Part shown: piece after piece, positions 22,913 through 33,614 of the stretch
Position numbering within the stretch: position 1 is the first letter of the stretch
Layout of the letters: each line of letters starts with the position of its first letter
Source of the DNA: Catonia carolina
Taxonomy: Eukaryota > Arthropoda > Insecta > Hemiptera > Achilidae
Direction of reading: 5' to 3'
Assembly: GCA_035578175.1 (NCBI GenBank)
Contig: JAQMRL010000002.1
Coordinates: 80,385,325 to 80,449,324, forward strand
Length of the DNA stretch: 64,000 nucleotides
Position numbers and translations under genes: made by a program
Notes under the pieces: model-generated
The model's database searches: none
Told to the model about the DNA's origin: nothing
The model's input: the letters and a program-made list of their open reading frames with translations, nothing else

Positions 22913-23275
22913 GTAGACTAGTGAGACTGATAGTGAAGATGCCGGTGACAGCGATCATAAAGAAGGCAATTCATTCGTAAAAAATTTGTTCCAATGGAAT
23001 AAAGTAGCTGGTAATTACAGTAAATCAAACATTTCTAGCCATGTAATTAAGCTATAGGCATTATTACAAGTCAGATTTATTTCTTATAAGGTTAATGAAG
23101 AAAATTTTGCTCGGATTAAACCACAGCTTACGAAATGTATGCAGAAACTGCACGGTAGAGAAATGTACGAGTAGTGTCTAACTGTTGAGGTTGGCAGCAA
23201 TGTCATATTTTCACTTCCCTTCCTCACAGCCCATACATACGCAAAAGGCAATCTCGTGACTTCAGTATCCTATAC

Positions 23276-23745
23276 CTTGAATACATTTTTTTAGTTTGTC
23301 GTATTGCATGCAATCAGGTCATCTACAAAGTAAGTGTAGTGCTTGCACATTTTAAAATAGTTTCTGCCTATTTGTGATAACAGTAAAATGATAGAGTTAA
23401 TGTAGTGTGACGTTTCTACTTAGTCCTTATTTTTTTCGCGGCATGCGTGTTTTTATTATCTTGTTCTTTAGTGTTTGCAGGCTTTTCGACAGTCCCGCAA
23501 TATCTGTGGAGATGAGCGGGTGCAAGTGTGTAACAAAAATGTCATACTTTAAAAGTATGTTAATGTTAGTTTGAAATCGCCGGAGCCTATTTGGTAATAT
23601 GATTTAAACATGTTTTCAGTGTTACATAAGATTGTCATTAAATTCATTTTTGTTTAATAATGTATTATTATTTTTGTGATGCATTATAATTTATTTAGTC
23701 TTCTCTCTTATAATTGTTTATTTTATTTATAACATTTTATGTTTT
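23276..23745. other. Unassigned sequence
   Basis: Probably continues repeat G beyond the part shared with 44.4 kb, but no match elsewhere in the window was recognised. Confidence 0.35.
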
Positions 23746-24678
23746 ATTACTTTCTCTTGCCTATATGAATATATAGGAAGGAAAGTATTGTTTTCATGTC
23801 GATTTTAAAGAAATCGAGTTTTCACCGGATCTATACGTTTTCAGACCCCCTGAACCCAAAAAACATGTTTTTAGCGATTGGTCTGTGTGTGTGTGTGAAC
23901 AGAATATCTCAAGAACGGAACATCGTACGAACTTGAAACTTAAGTTACGTACCACTACCGGACTTGACACGAACATTTTCATCAAAATCGGTCAACCGGA
24001 AGTGGTAGTTTATTCGTGTAATTTTTCACTTTTTTGCGATTTTCTCAAAAACTGGTCCTACGATTTTTTTAAAAATCGCCTGGTTTACTCAATTTTTTAT
24101 TCTCTACAAGATAGGGTAGGCGTCATGTTTGCTGAAATTCTGGGTGAGGCTGTTTTCACGTAAAAACGTTGTTTTTTTAAGATTACAGCTTTAATATGCA
24201 TTTTAGCGCAAAACTTTATATAATAAAAGTTGTAGAGAATTAAAAATTCTACAACTTTTATTTCAAACATTTTTTTGTATAACGCTTAGTTTAGCGGTAA
24301 TTTGCGATTTTCTGTTTTTTTCTCACGAAAACGTGAGAAAAATCGATGTTTTTAACATTTCGGCCTTAGTATGCATTATACGACAAAAGTGTATATAATT
24401 TAATTTATAGAAAATTAAAAGATCTACAACTTTTATTTAAAGCATTTTTCTCTACAGAGCCTAGTTTAGAGAGAAAGAGTGATTTTCCGTATTTCTAAGC
24501 CAAACTGAGGTTGATTTTCATTTTGCATCATTCACTCATGATTAAAATAAGGTTATGTTTTTGAGGTTAGTTTTTTGTTTATTTCTAATATTTTATTAAT
24601 AATGTTAGGTTTATTGTTAATTATTTGCATTGGCAAGAGAAAGTTGTGTGAGTGTTTCACACCAGATTTTTTTTTTGT
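23746..24678 (+). repeat. Repeat J, full length
   Basis: Starts tactttctcttgcctatatg, ends ggcaagagaaagttgtgtga with hairpin gtgtgagtgtttcacac and a T-run. The ends carry the inverted pair ctttctcttgcc/ggcaagagaaag. No ORF. It ends 128 bp past the predicted end of otopetrin's last exon. Confidence 0.88.
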
Positions 24679-24803
24679 TGTAAATCAATACATGTTTGTT
24701 TTCATCAACAAAGTGTACGTCTTTCTATTTCCCTGATTTTATCATTACGCTACTCACTTGAGTTGCTTCCAAGCAGTAAATTGTATTTTGTTAAAATTTG
24801 CTT

Positions 24804-24809
24804 ACCTTG
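24804..24809 (-). promoter_or_regulatory. Donor-like splice site in otopetrin 3' UTR
   Basis: The minus strand reads CCAAG|GTAAGC, 38 nt after the TAG. This is a strong donor consensus, suggesting a further 3' UTR exon or an alternative C-terminus downstream (below 24.8 kb). No partner acceptor was identified. Confidence 0.45.
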
Positions 24810-24843
24810 GTGGAGGAGTGTCCGGGGTACTGGTGGCCCTGTC

Positions 24844-25117
24844 CTACATGTAAACAGGCTTCATTTTGTAAGCACGCTTCCAAATTTCACACAAGCAGAC
24901 TGTTGAATGAAACCGATAGAATATAGCGAGGGGCATAGACACATGCGTGATAATAGTCCACGCCCACAATCCATAGAAATGAAGCTGTATTGGATGACTC
25001 TCAGCTCGTGACTTTTCCAACGTATTTATAGCCCACATCGCTAAATTTGTCACCAGCAGAAACGTAACTATTTCACGACCAGGCTTACGGCGTATTTGTT
25101 CCGGCGTTACACAGGAT
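24844..25117 (-). CDS. Otop: Otopetrin last coding exon with stop
   Basis: The acceptor tttaaacag follows a T/A-rich tract. The exon encodes SCVTPEQIRRKPGREIVTFL, a helix (LVTNLAMWAINTLEKSR), then a very conserved tail with GLWAWTIITHVSMPLAIFYR and HSTVCLCEIWKRAYKMKPVY, and stops at TAG. A donor-like CCAAG|GTAAGC lies 38 nt beyond the stop (exon edge 24806), so the transcribed exon may be 24806-25117 with a spliced 3' UTR. A mariner-like element begins 79 bp upstream of the acceptor. Confidence 0.96.
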
Positions 25118-25195
25118 CTGTTTAAAAAAAACATAAACAAAAATAATGTACATAAAACTTCTATTGCCATAATATGGCAATAATATAATTATATA

Positions 25196-25796
25196 CAGGA
25201 TGGCACAAAAGTCACTGCACATTTGGTTAAAAAAAAAATTAAAATTACAAGAAAATGTAGTACAATAGTTTTAGCCCGTGATGTTGGTATTACAAAATGC
25301 TGATAATTACGGATATGCTTCAGAATTACGTGGTACCAGGACTCAAGACGTGTGCTGAAAACTTTTAAGAATTGTACTTTCAACACGATGGTGCTCCACC
25401 ACATTATGCCACTGAAGTCTGCGATTATTTAAACGAAGACAACTTTCCGAAGACAAATTATTGGACGGAGGGCAGATATTGACATGCCTCCACATTCACC
25501 AGATATCACGCCCATGGATTTTTTCATATGGGGTGTCGTCAAGGACTCTGTTTATTCTAGAAAGCCTCAGACCATCGACGAAATGAAAGACTACATACAC
25601 GAGGCATTTGAAGATTTGGACAGTAATACCAGACTATGCCATAGAGTGTGTAACAGTGTTCAAGAGAGAGACTTGAAATATGTATTACTGAAGACGGAAA
25701 ACAATTTGAACATAAAAAATAATTGTAAGTTTTTGTAATAAAAAATAAATTCAGTCTTTGTTTACTGTAGTGTGCAGTGACTTTTGCGCCACCCTG
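25196..25796 (+). mobile_element. Mariner-like element, 5'-deleted transposase
   Basis: TA-flanked ends CAGGATGGCACAAAAGTCAC and CAGGGTGGCGCAAAAGTCAC (inverted). The interior carries FQHDGAPPHYATEVCDYLNE and, after a frameshift near 25470, MPPHSPDITPMDFFIWGVVK, the second and third aspartate blocks. The first half of the gene is missing. Confidence 0.85.
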
Positions 25797-25811
25797 TATA
25801 TAAATTTTTTT

Positions 25812-26760
25812 TTTCCAGGGCTCCCACACTCCCCTACACCCTGCCGTCTCCTCCCAGAGAGTGGTGTGCAGCCAGGTACGGAAGTCCGTCACCAAGTAGA
25901 ACGGCAAACAGCCTTAATATACTACTTGCTATAATGATTAATTATCATATTTCACCACTCCTATTTATTATTATCATTTCCAAATTTACCAAATCATTTA
26001 TCAACATATGTATTCACGAAGAACGTTTGCAGACACATTAAAGACATGAACATAGACACACATAACACGCACGTACAAAAGGGCTTCAACATAAAAACAT
26101 AAATTATATCAACATACTATCACAGTCAGTTACGTCAAATCACATTCTTCAGTAATTCCACCTTAAAAATTTCAATTTTTCAGTTAAAAAAGTCTACTTC
26201 ATTTCCAAAATCATTTGCAATACTAGCACAACGGGCCAGAGGTGAGGCATCTTTAAACTCGTTAGATGTAACAAACAATCTACAGTCCAGCCTCTCTTAG
26301 TTTGCTCCTAATGTAAACAAATAATGATATCACTGAGCATGCACATTATATCAAAATGTGTACACGCTGATTAAAAAGTAACAAAAAAAAAACTTTTAAA
26401 AGTATTTTTATAATGAAATTGTTAAGCCTACATCATATCATGACTGATGTTTTTAGTACTTTAAGTACTTATAATTTAAAAAATAGTTAACTTAATAGGA
26501 ATATGACATCCGTAAAGTCGTAGACTCTAGCGTGCACACTGTAGGAGGTGGCTTTTGTTTGTTGACAGTAGGAGCAAACTAAGAACGGCTGAACTATATA
26601 TCTCCTCACTCCTGCATGGAGAACCTTTAGACCCAGTCTAGAAATATCGCCATCAACATATCCATGCAGGACCTTGTAGAGGTATAACGCTATAATAGTA
26701 TTATTTATAATATAAATAATAGAGTTATTTAAGTCATTAGTAAGCATCATAGCAGCAGAA
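25812..26760. repeat. Repeat K with MITE insertion
   Basis: Shares cagggctcccacactcccct and about 230 further bases with 49960-50167. This copy carries only one and a half of the gacacattaaagacat units that form the 45-bp array at the other locus. Split by the MITE at 26283-26597; its right-hand limit is uncertain. Confidence 0.65.
26283..26597. mobile_element. MITE related to the 10.45-kb palindrome
   Basis: Left end cagcctctcttagtttgctc; right end gagcaaactaagaacggctg (inverted). The interior differs from the palindromic copy, so this may be closer to the parental element. Confidence 0.75.
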
Positions 26761-27074
26761 TCCATTTATGTAATATTTCTTTCAAATACCCCATTTTAGA
26801 CAGCATGTTTTTAATCAACTTGTTAGCCAATGCTTCTTTCATCTTTCTTGAATGGTGCTCTTTATCCTCTTGAGTTCATTTTCTTTTTTTTTTTGCAAGT
26901 CGGTTTTTTCTTCTCGTCAAAATCTAATTCTTGTATTGTTTTCCTGAAAATGTACGTACTCTGCTACAAGCTTTTCCAGCTCACTAAACTACCTGGTTCC
27001 ATCAGCATCTGTGTTGGCACCTTTGTAATGTAAAAACTCATGGCTGTGCTGTGTCTGACACGTGCCATCCTTGT
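26761..27074. other. Unassigned sequence
   Basis: No recognisable coding or repeat structure. Confidence 0.35.
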
Positions 27075-27299
27075 CTAGATGTGATCAAAAAGTAAGGTAA
27101 CTTTTTGAATTTCGCACGCTCTGTACACTCTAATTTCAAAATTTTTTTTTGTTGGGTTGGTACACTCATCACGATCATATGTTCAAAGTTTTGACTAAAT
27201 AGCATGTGTTGTTATTATGAGAGAGGCATAAAGGTTAGACTCGTGTTTGTGTGCTCAGCGATTTTTTGCTGTTGAAAATAGTGGAGCAGTGTAAAAAAT

Positions 27300-27930
27300 G
27301 GTATTAAGTGTTCAAAAACTCTTGAAATGTTGACAGTGGCGTACGGTGAGTCAACTATGAGCACAAAAAATGTTTATAAATGGTATAAGTTATTCCAAGA
27401 GGGCCGAGAAAATGTTAACGATGAACCTCGCTCTGGACGCCCCAGCACGTCAAAAACCGACAAAAATGTTCAGGAAGTGAAAGAAATTGTGTTGAAAAAT
27501 CGTTGAATCATGATTAAAGAAATAGCTGATGATCTTAACATATCGTTTGGCTCATCCCAATCAATTTTAACGGATGTTTTGGGTATGACACGTGTGTCAG
27601 TGAAATTCGTTCCAAAACTGCTTAATTTTGATCAGAAGCAGCGTCGCATGAACATCACCGAAGACATGTTGAACGATGTCAATGATGATCCTGATCTGCT
27701 CAAAAGGGTTATAACTGGTGACGAAACATGGGTCTATGGTTATGACGTCGAAACCAAAGCCCAATCATCCTAGTGGAAGAGCCCAGACCCTTCTTTGGAG
27801 ATTAAGGCTGCATTGCTGGAGGAACTCAAGGCAATACCCAAAAGTGCATTTCAGAAATGTTTTGACGACTGGAAAAAGCGCTGGCACAAGTGCATTGTAT
27901 CAGAAGGGGATAATATAATTTTGAATGAAT
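27300..27930 (+). pseudogene. Mariner transposase, catalytic core deleted
   Basis: Readable as KNVYKWYKLFQEGRENVNDE, RSGRPSTSKTDKNVQEVKEI, a stop near 27505, then IAGxx-type linker and VITGDETWVYGYDVETKAQS with the first aspartate. It jumps directly to SLEIKAALLEELKAIPKSAF; the segment holding the second and third aspartates is missing. The same junction is present at 53.5-54.0 kb. Confidence 0.8.
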
Positions 27931-27944
27931 ACATTTTTTTTTAA

Positions 27945-28452
27945 ATTCCTAATAAGTGCACATTGCAATCTGTTCAATTCAGAACAATAAGCAACCCCAT
28001 GACCCAATGAGATGAGGATGATCTGAATGACGTGTAAATGAGGTGTAGTGTTGTACAGACCCAGGCCGACCATTCCTGAGAGAATATGGTTAATTAAACG
28101 CCAACCATCAAAGTACACCGGTAACCACTGTCTAGCATTCAAATCCGTATAAAAATAACCACCTTTACTAGGATTTTTTTTGTTTTGTTTTTGGTTTAAC
28201 GTCCGACAGTTCTGCAATTATTGCTAATGCAGACGGTGAAGGATGAAATGATTTTTTGTAACGTATGAAAATATGCTGTGCCTGAATGGGATTCGAACCC
28301 AAGACCACATGATGAGAGGCGAGCACGTTACCAACTACGCCCATGCGGCCGGCGTTACTAGGATTTGAACCAGGAACCTTCGTTGCCAAAATCAGCTGTT
28401 TAACAGCTGATTTTTGGAGACGACTTTACCTCTAGACCAACCCAGTGGGTTA
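27945..28452 (-). repeat. SINE C, split by SINE D
   Basis: Inverted SINE C from the T-run/aataagtgcacattgcaatc end to the head gacgactttacctctagacc; SINE D interrupts it at 28172-28352. Confidence 0.85.
28172..28352 (-). repeat. SINE D inside SINE C
   Basis: Inverted full copy, ggtttaacgtccgacagttc to gcccatgcggccggc. Repeated ttactaggattt / ttactaggatttgaacc flanks form the target duplication. Confidence 0.88.
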
Positions 28453-28558
28453 AATGAATGAATGAATGAGTAAATGAATATTTTTTTATAAAAATAAATT
28501 TTATAAAAAAATTAATTAATTAATTTAAATAAAACTAAAAATATAATTTTGATACTAC

Positions 28559-28773
28559 CTTCTAGAAGCGTCAAGAACGAACATTGTTTGACACAGTGTT
28601 TGTAGTAATGATGCTAAAGCAGTTATCAAGACGAGAAGTGTGTTTTCTTCGATCGTGAAATGACCACCGATTATTGTAAATGTACTGTAAATGAACATTC
28701 CAGTCTGAGCACCGATCAAAAGGATGTTGTCCAATTCCAAATTACGAGCACCATCGTATTTTAACTGTCGCAC
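28559..28773 (-). CDS. Otop: Otopetrin exon 7
   Basis: The acceptor gatacag precedes VRQLKYDGARNLELDNILLI, followed by two membrane segments (GAQTGMFIYSTFTIIGG and LLVLITALASLLQTLCQTMF) and VLDASR. The donor AGAAG|GTAGTA leaves phase 2, and the split arginine codon is completed in exon 8. Adjacent intron sequence holds SINE D copies at 28172-28352 and 28928-29092. Confidence 0.94.
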
Positions 28774-28927
28774 CTGTATCGACCAACAATAACAAGCATT
28801 TAATACAAGTTGCTATAAAATAATAATATTTAGAACGAAAGGGGAGCCAACCTGGGCTGGTGTTAGTTCATTAGCCTAGAAACCGAGGACTGAGCTTCTT
28901 TCCTCGTAGGTTGGCCACATTGTCACA

Positions 28928-29092
28928 TTGCTGGCCGCATTGGCGTAGTTGGTAACGTGCCTCTCATCATGCGGTCTTGAGTTCAAATCCCATTCAGGCA
29001 CGGCATATTTTCAAACGTTACAAAAATCATTTCATCGTTCACCGTCTGCATTAGCAGTAATTGCAGAATAGTCAGACATTAAACCAAAAAAA
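28928..29092 (+). repeat. SINE D, direct copy
   Basis: Head ggccgcattggcgtagttgg (A box) and gagttcaaatcccattc (B box), body to cagacattaaacc and an A-tail. Confidence 0.88.
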
Positions 29093-29094
29093 AA

Positions 29095-29243
29095 AGAAGC
29101 TCTATAATCGATGTGTTCAGTGCGAGATGCAAGACGAGAGTGAACTTTTGCGGCTCTTATACGCATACGCGCGTAATGTTTGTCAGGTACAGTCTAGCAA
29201 TGCTGGCAAATGTTCTGGTTGGTCTAAATGTGTGGAACAGCAG
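29095..29243 (+). repeat. Repeat M
   Basis: ~150 bp beginning ctctataatcgatgtgttca, with an inverted relative at 31968-32118. Function unknown. Confidence 0.6.
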
Positions 29244-29355
29244 AGGCACAGCAGGCACGGCATATTTTCATACGTTACAAAAAATCATTTCATCTTTCAC
29301 CGTCTGCATTAGAAGTAATTGCATAACAGTCGGACGTTAAACAAAAAAAAAAAAC
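29243..29355 (+). repeat. SINE D, 5'-truncated
   Basis: Body only, from aggcacggcatattttcata to cggacgttaaac and an A-tail. Confidence 0.8.
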
Positions 29356-30699
29356 ATAGTCACATTTATATGCAGCATACGGCTTTAACACTTTGAAGAC
29401 TGACATGTTTTTTTTTGTAGTTTTGCCCGTGGACTGCCATTTTTCGGAAATTTAAAAAAAATTGTAACAAATCAACCATTGGTCATAAATTCAAAAAACA
29501 ACAATTAAATTAAAGATCATAATTAGTAGATTACTTTTCATTTATTAAGATTAGGATTACTAACATTATAATAATGATAAAGATGTTTGACTGAAGAGAG
29601 AGAGAGGTATGTTTTCTTAAATTTAAAAAATTTTCACCATAAGAATAATAAAATTAATTATATGAGTTAAATTCTTACAAACTAATTACCTATTTCTAAT
29701 AACCAATTTACTTTTTTATTTCTTAAGTAAAATTTAAAAAAAAAACAAAGTATTATAATAACGAACTAATAACTAACAACAACGTGGAGAAGTACCGGCA
29801 GATCGCTTGCTCACGGTGGATAACATCGATGGTGTAAAAGTTGATGTATTGGATAATGTGATGACATTAGGACTATGAGTGTACTCTATTAGATTCAGAA
29901 TGAACTAAATTAAGTGACAGCATTGACGACAATCGTATACGATATAAACTAATGGATGTAAAACCAAGTAAAATAGGCGCCCCCCCGTATTGTATACGGG
30001 TGCGATCCAGCCGATCAAAAAGGCGTGCCTGTATTGTATGTGGGTGGCGTCTTGCCCCAAGCCAGTGTTAAAGCCCCAAGCCACAAATCGAGCAGAATCA
30101 GTATAGTAGATGATGGAAAAACAGCCCAGTGGGACAAATGCAGGCAAGCCTATACACTACTACCCCGCACCTTTTACAGTTTCATCTTTATAGGAGTCAC
30201 ATAAGTGACAAGTACATGAGTTCAGTTCTGTTTCCCTCCATAAGCACCATGGGTCAGTGAGAGAACAGGGCAAAGTACTGATGGTCCCCTTACCATCGGG
30301 GCTACCCAGCACTCGTTAATCCATCTTTCACAAGCAGGCTTAGTGCACACACCTTGCAGGATACGAAACAACCCATTACTGTTTACTTAGGAGGGGAGTC
30401 CAGGTCCGGACCCGTTTCATTTGAGGTCACTTGAGACTGGAACCCTTATTGAGTTGGATTTTTCCAGCCATATGGGATCCTATGCTTTATTACTTTTCCT
30501 GTGTAGTACTTTAACTCCACATTTTAACCCAGTAAAAGTACTGGGTTTCATTTTCACCCAGCAGAACTCATGTGATGTTGCCTTAACGGAGGACACGTAC
30601 ATGGTGGAAAATACCAAATTATAATTATATAATGCACTAATAATCATTTATTATATATAAATAATAATAAATATTATTATTATATTACGGGGGGGGGGG
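29356..30699. other. Unassigned; possible piggyBac-like remnant at 29389-30067
   Basis: TTAA occurs just before CACTTTGAAGACTGAC (29389) and just after the inverted CACTGGCTTGGGGC (30067), with GC-rich palindromic sequence near the right end (cccgtattgtatacggg). Only the first four bases of the ends agree, so this is weak. 30170-30640 is more GC-rich (ggggctacccagcactcgtt) and unidentified. Confidence 0.3.
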
Positions 30700-31560
30700 G
30701 TTCCCCCCTCCGTAATGGCAGAGCTACGGAAGCAAATTACATCGCTAGAGGATTTGGCTGAAAAACTTGGTTTAAAGATCTCATATGAAAAAACCAAAAT
30801 CATGGCTATCGACCCTCTGGTAGTCAGCAAAGTACAAGTGAATGACAACTGGGTAGAAATCGTAGAAAACTTTAAGTATCTCGGAGAAACCATAAACCAT
30901 CACGGAAACGAAAGTTCTGCATGGAGGGAATGTATCAACAAGTTCCTTAAAGCTCAGAAATGCACCCAAGATCCCTACAACAAAAGGTCTTTGTCCACCG
31001 GCACTAAAATACGGCATTATAGAACTGTTGTGCAACCAGAGGTCACTTATTGCAGCGAAACCCTGACGGGGCTGACTAAGAGAAACAGGATTCAAAAAGT
31101 TTAGATGCTTGAAAGAAGGATGCTAAGAACCTGCATTGGAAAACTAGTGTTCAGAGATGGTATCTGGCTGGTTTTACCAACTAGAGAAGTTTACAGAGAC
31201 ATTGAACCTGTAACAGACAAAATGCGCAAATAACGGATCTTTTTCCTTGGACACATCATAAGAACTCCACAAACAAGAATCCTCAGACAACTAATAGAAT
31301 ATATGTGGGACCTTAGTTCGGGGCCAGCTTGGATTCGTGAAGTGAAGAAGGACTTAGTGGAGCTGAACCTAACATTGAAGAACCTTGAAAAAAAATCCGA
31401 TAACCTGAAATCGATCAAACACACAAATAACAGGTTCAAAGAAACGGTTAGAAAAATACAGAACCCTAGAGTTTTTTCAGATGCTGAACGGGCTGCTAGA
31501 TCCCAGAGAATGAAGAACTACTGGGAGAGGATTAGGAGGAAATCGAGGAACTGATATTAT
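30700..31560 (+). pseudogene. LINE reverse-transcriptase C-terminal fragment
   Basis: Encodes KLGLKISYEKTKIMAI, VENFKYLGETINHHGNESSA, a hybrid of the RT thumb, then VTYCSETLTGLTKRNRIQKV*, MLERRMLRTCIGKL and IFFLGHIIRTPQTRILRQLI. At least two internal stops (near 31102 and 31230). It starts right after a run of G and a C-rich flank at 30689-30709. Confidence 0.75.
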
Positions 31561-31967
31561 TTGAATTAAGTGGTCAAATGGGCCTTACAAGAAAAAAAAT
31601 TATATTACAGAAAAAAAAACATTACAGAGAAATAATATTACAGAGAAAAAAAATATATTTACAGTATTGGTTTGTAACTGCTTTATTTTTTGATTTAAAA
31701 ATGAGTGGAGAAATTAAAAAAGGAAATGTTTGAAATAGAAAACATTGGGCCATTTCTCTATTGAGAAATGTGAAAAGTTTTTTTTATACTTTTTTAATGT
31801 CTTTTAAACAATTCTATGTAATTTTGTCACAAAAAATAGTTTTTTATCATAATAAAAGGTAATACTGCTTATTTAAGGATTTTCAATTTTCCAGTTGCCT
31901 TTGGTTCCAGATATTCCAGATAAACAAGGTTGCACTGCACTAATATATTTTTCACGGTTAATGAGCT
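31561..31967. other. Unassigned AT-rich sequence
   Basis: Tandem-like attacagagaaaaaaa motifs at 31600-31660; nothing else. Confidence 0.4.
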
Positions 31968-32118
31968 CTGCTGTTCGACACATTTAGACCAATCAGAACA
32001 TTTGCCAGCGTTGCCAGATTGTACCTGACAAACATTACGCGCGCATGCGTATAAGAGCCACAATAGTTCACCCTCGTCTTGCATCTCGTTCTGAACACAT
32101 CGATTGTAGAGCGTGTTA
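31968..32118 (-). repeat. Repeat M, inverted copy
   Basis: Inverted match to 29095-29243: cacatttagaccaatcagaa through gcgtataagagccac and cacatcgattgtagag. Confidence 0.6.
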
Positions 32119-32291
32119 ACATGCAATACTTTATAAAATAATCAGCTGATTGTATGTTTGTAGGTTATAACTTTTTGTTTTTTTTGTAATCTTTAATTTG
32201 TGTATGTTGCAATCTGTTCAATTCAGAACAATAAGCAACCCCATGACCCAATCAGATGAGGATGATATGTATGACGAGTAAATGAGGTGTA

Positions 32292-33614
32292 CGAGGGGGT
32301 ACCCAAAAGAAACCGGAATTATTTTTTAAAACTATTTATTTTTAATTTTTTTACAAAAGAACGTTATCCCCTTCAAAATACTCTCCATTACAACTAATAC
32401 ATTTGTCCCACCGGTGCTTCCACTGTTCAAAACATTTTTTGTACTCCTCTTCAGTGATGGCTGCCAGCTCATCCGTCGTTTTTTTCTTGACATCATCAAC
32501 GTTGTTAAATCGGAGACCTTTCATGCCCCTTTTCATGCGTGGGAACAAGAAAAAATCACACGGAGCCAGATCGGGTGAGTACGGTGCGTGTGGTAGCAAA
32601 ACCATTCCGTTTTTCGCCAAAAACTGGGTAACCGAGATTGCTGTGTGTGCAGGCGCGTTGTCGTGGTGGAAAAACCAGTCCCCTGTCTGCCACAAATTAG
32701 GTCTTTTACGACGAATGCTGTTTCGTAGTCTTCTTAACACTTCAAGAAAAAAAGCTTGATTTACCGTCTGGCCTGGTGGAACGAACTCTGAATGGAGGAT
32801 TCCCCTCACATCAAAAAAACAAATCAGCATTGTTTTGATGTTCGATCTGACTTGACGACTTTTTTTTGGTCGGGGTGATAATGAAGTCTTCCATTGACTG
32901 GATTGTTGTTTGGTTTCTGGGTCGTACCCATAGCACCAAGACTCGTCACCCGTAATGATCTTTGACATGAAATCTGGATCAGTTTCAAGCTGTTGTTTCA
33001 AATCACTACACGTTTCAATTCGACGTTCCTTTTGAGTGTCTGTCAGAACCCGAGGCACAAACTTGGCAGCGACTCTTTTCATTGTCAAGTCTTCTGTTAA
33101 AATGCGTTGGACTGAGCTCCAAGATAACCCACTAACCTGTGATATTTGGTCAATGGTCTGTCGTCGGTCTGTTCGTACAATTTCTTTCACTTTCACAACA
33201 TTTTCGTCTGTTCGGGAAGTCGACGGTCGTCCAGAACGAGGTTTGTTCTCAATCGACATGTCGCCATTTTTAAAGCGCAAAAACCACTCGTACACTTGGG
33301 TTTTTCCAATAGCGTCGTCTTTGTAAGCTGTGTTCAACATTACAACTGTTTCCGCGGCGTTTTTACCGAGCAAGAAGCAAAATTTCACAGCCGCACGTTG
33401 TTCATTAAAACTTGCCATCATGAAAAACGACACGAGCACAAAACAGCACTAGCGAGAACAATCACTGCACGAGAACAGAACAAGCTAGATCAACGAACAA
33501 AATGGCATTGAACTGGCAATGAGTAGCGCTACAAGCAGCCTAGTGGCGGGAATTTGTACTGCACAAGCTCCGCCCACAGCAGAGCTATTCCGGATACTTT
33601 TGGGTACCCCCTCG
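32292..33614 (-). mobile_element. Intact DD34D mariner (1323 bp)
   Basis: TA on both sides (32290-32291; 33615-33616). Ends CGAGGGGGTACCCAAAAG on both sides, with two mismatches in the next few bases. One uninterrupted transposase ORF. A 928-bp deletion derivative lies at 35072-35999. Confidence 0.95.
32351..33418 (-). CDS. Mariner (DD34D) transposase, intact ORF (355 aa)
   Basis: A cut-and-paste transposase. I chose the start at 33418 (MASFNEQR), which gives 355 residues, close to the usual ~345; an upstream in-frame ATG at 33439 would add 7. Residues 1-115 hold the two helix-turn-helix modules (KTQVYEWFLRFKNGDMSIEN; QISQVSGLSWSSVQRILTED) and the GRPS linker. Catalytic residues by count: D158 (ITGDESWCYGYDPETK), D253 (FFHHDNAPAH) and D288 (PYSPDLAPCDFFLF), 34 apart between the last two. 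No stops or frameshifts, and both inverted repeats are present, so it may still be active. It lies antisense to nothing: same strand as otopetrin, within the exon 6-7 intron. Confidence 0.95.
   Translation of the reverse strand: MASFNEQRAAVKFCFLLGKNAAETVVMLNTAYKDDAIGKTQVYEWFLRFKNGDMSIENKPRSGRPSTSRTDENVVKVKEIVRTDRRQTIDQISQVSGLSWSSVQRILTEDLTMKRVAAKFVPRVLTDTQKERRIETCSDLKQQLETDPDFMSKIITGDESWCYGYDPETKQQSSQWKTSLSPRPKKSRQVRSNIKTMLICFFDVRGILHSEFVPPGQTVNQAFFLEVLRRLRNSIRRKRPNLWQTGDWFFHHDNAPAHTAISVTQFLAKNGMVLLPHAPYSPDLAPCDFFLFPRMKRGMKGLRFNNVDDVKKKTTDELAAITEEEYKKCFEQWKHRWDKCISCNGEYFEGDNVLL

Larger units (their letters stand above)
21640..23275 (+). repeat. Repeat G, plus orientation, with LINE and SINE insertions
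   Basis: Homologous, in opposite orientation, to segments between 44330 and 49110. 22590-22720 encodes VANYCDVSLSTIRKIKKEVK in one frame, a helix-turn-helix of the kind found at transposase N-termini, so G may be a transposon relic. It is split by a LINE at 21785-22335 and SINE D at 22738-22912. Confidence 0.7.
27075..28500 (+). mobile_element. Internally deleted mariner, split by SINEs
   Basis: The left end CTAGATGTGATCAAAAAGTA matches the inverted end of the 53.1-54.8 kb copy. The right end is lost in AT-rich sequence beyond 28500. SINE C (27945-28452) is inserted near aatgaata. Confidence 0.78.

Noticed and set aside
22728..22958. Minus-strand 76-residue frame
   Set aside because: Translation of SINE D plus flanking repeat G; similar pseudo-peptides appear at every SINE D copy.
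25557..25907. 116-residue minus-strand frame beside otopetrin exon 8
   Set aside because: Shadow frame across a mariner end and repeat K; no family resemblance and no splice sites in phase with otopetrin.
30421..30624. 67-residue plus-strand frame in a GC-richer patch
   Set aside because: No recognisable motif, no splice or start context; left as unassigned sequence.
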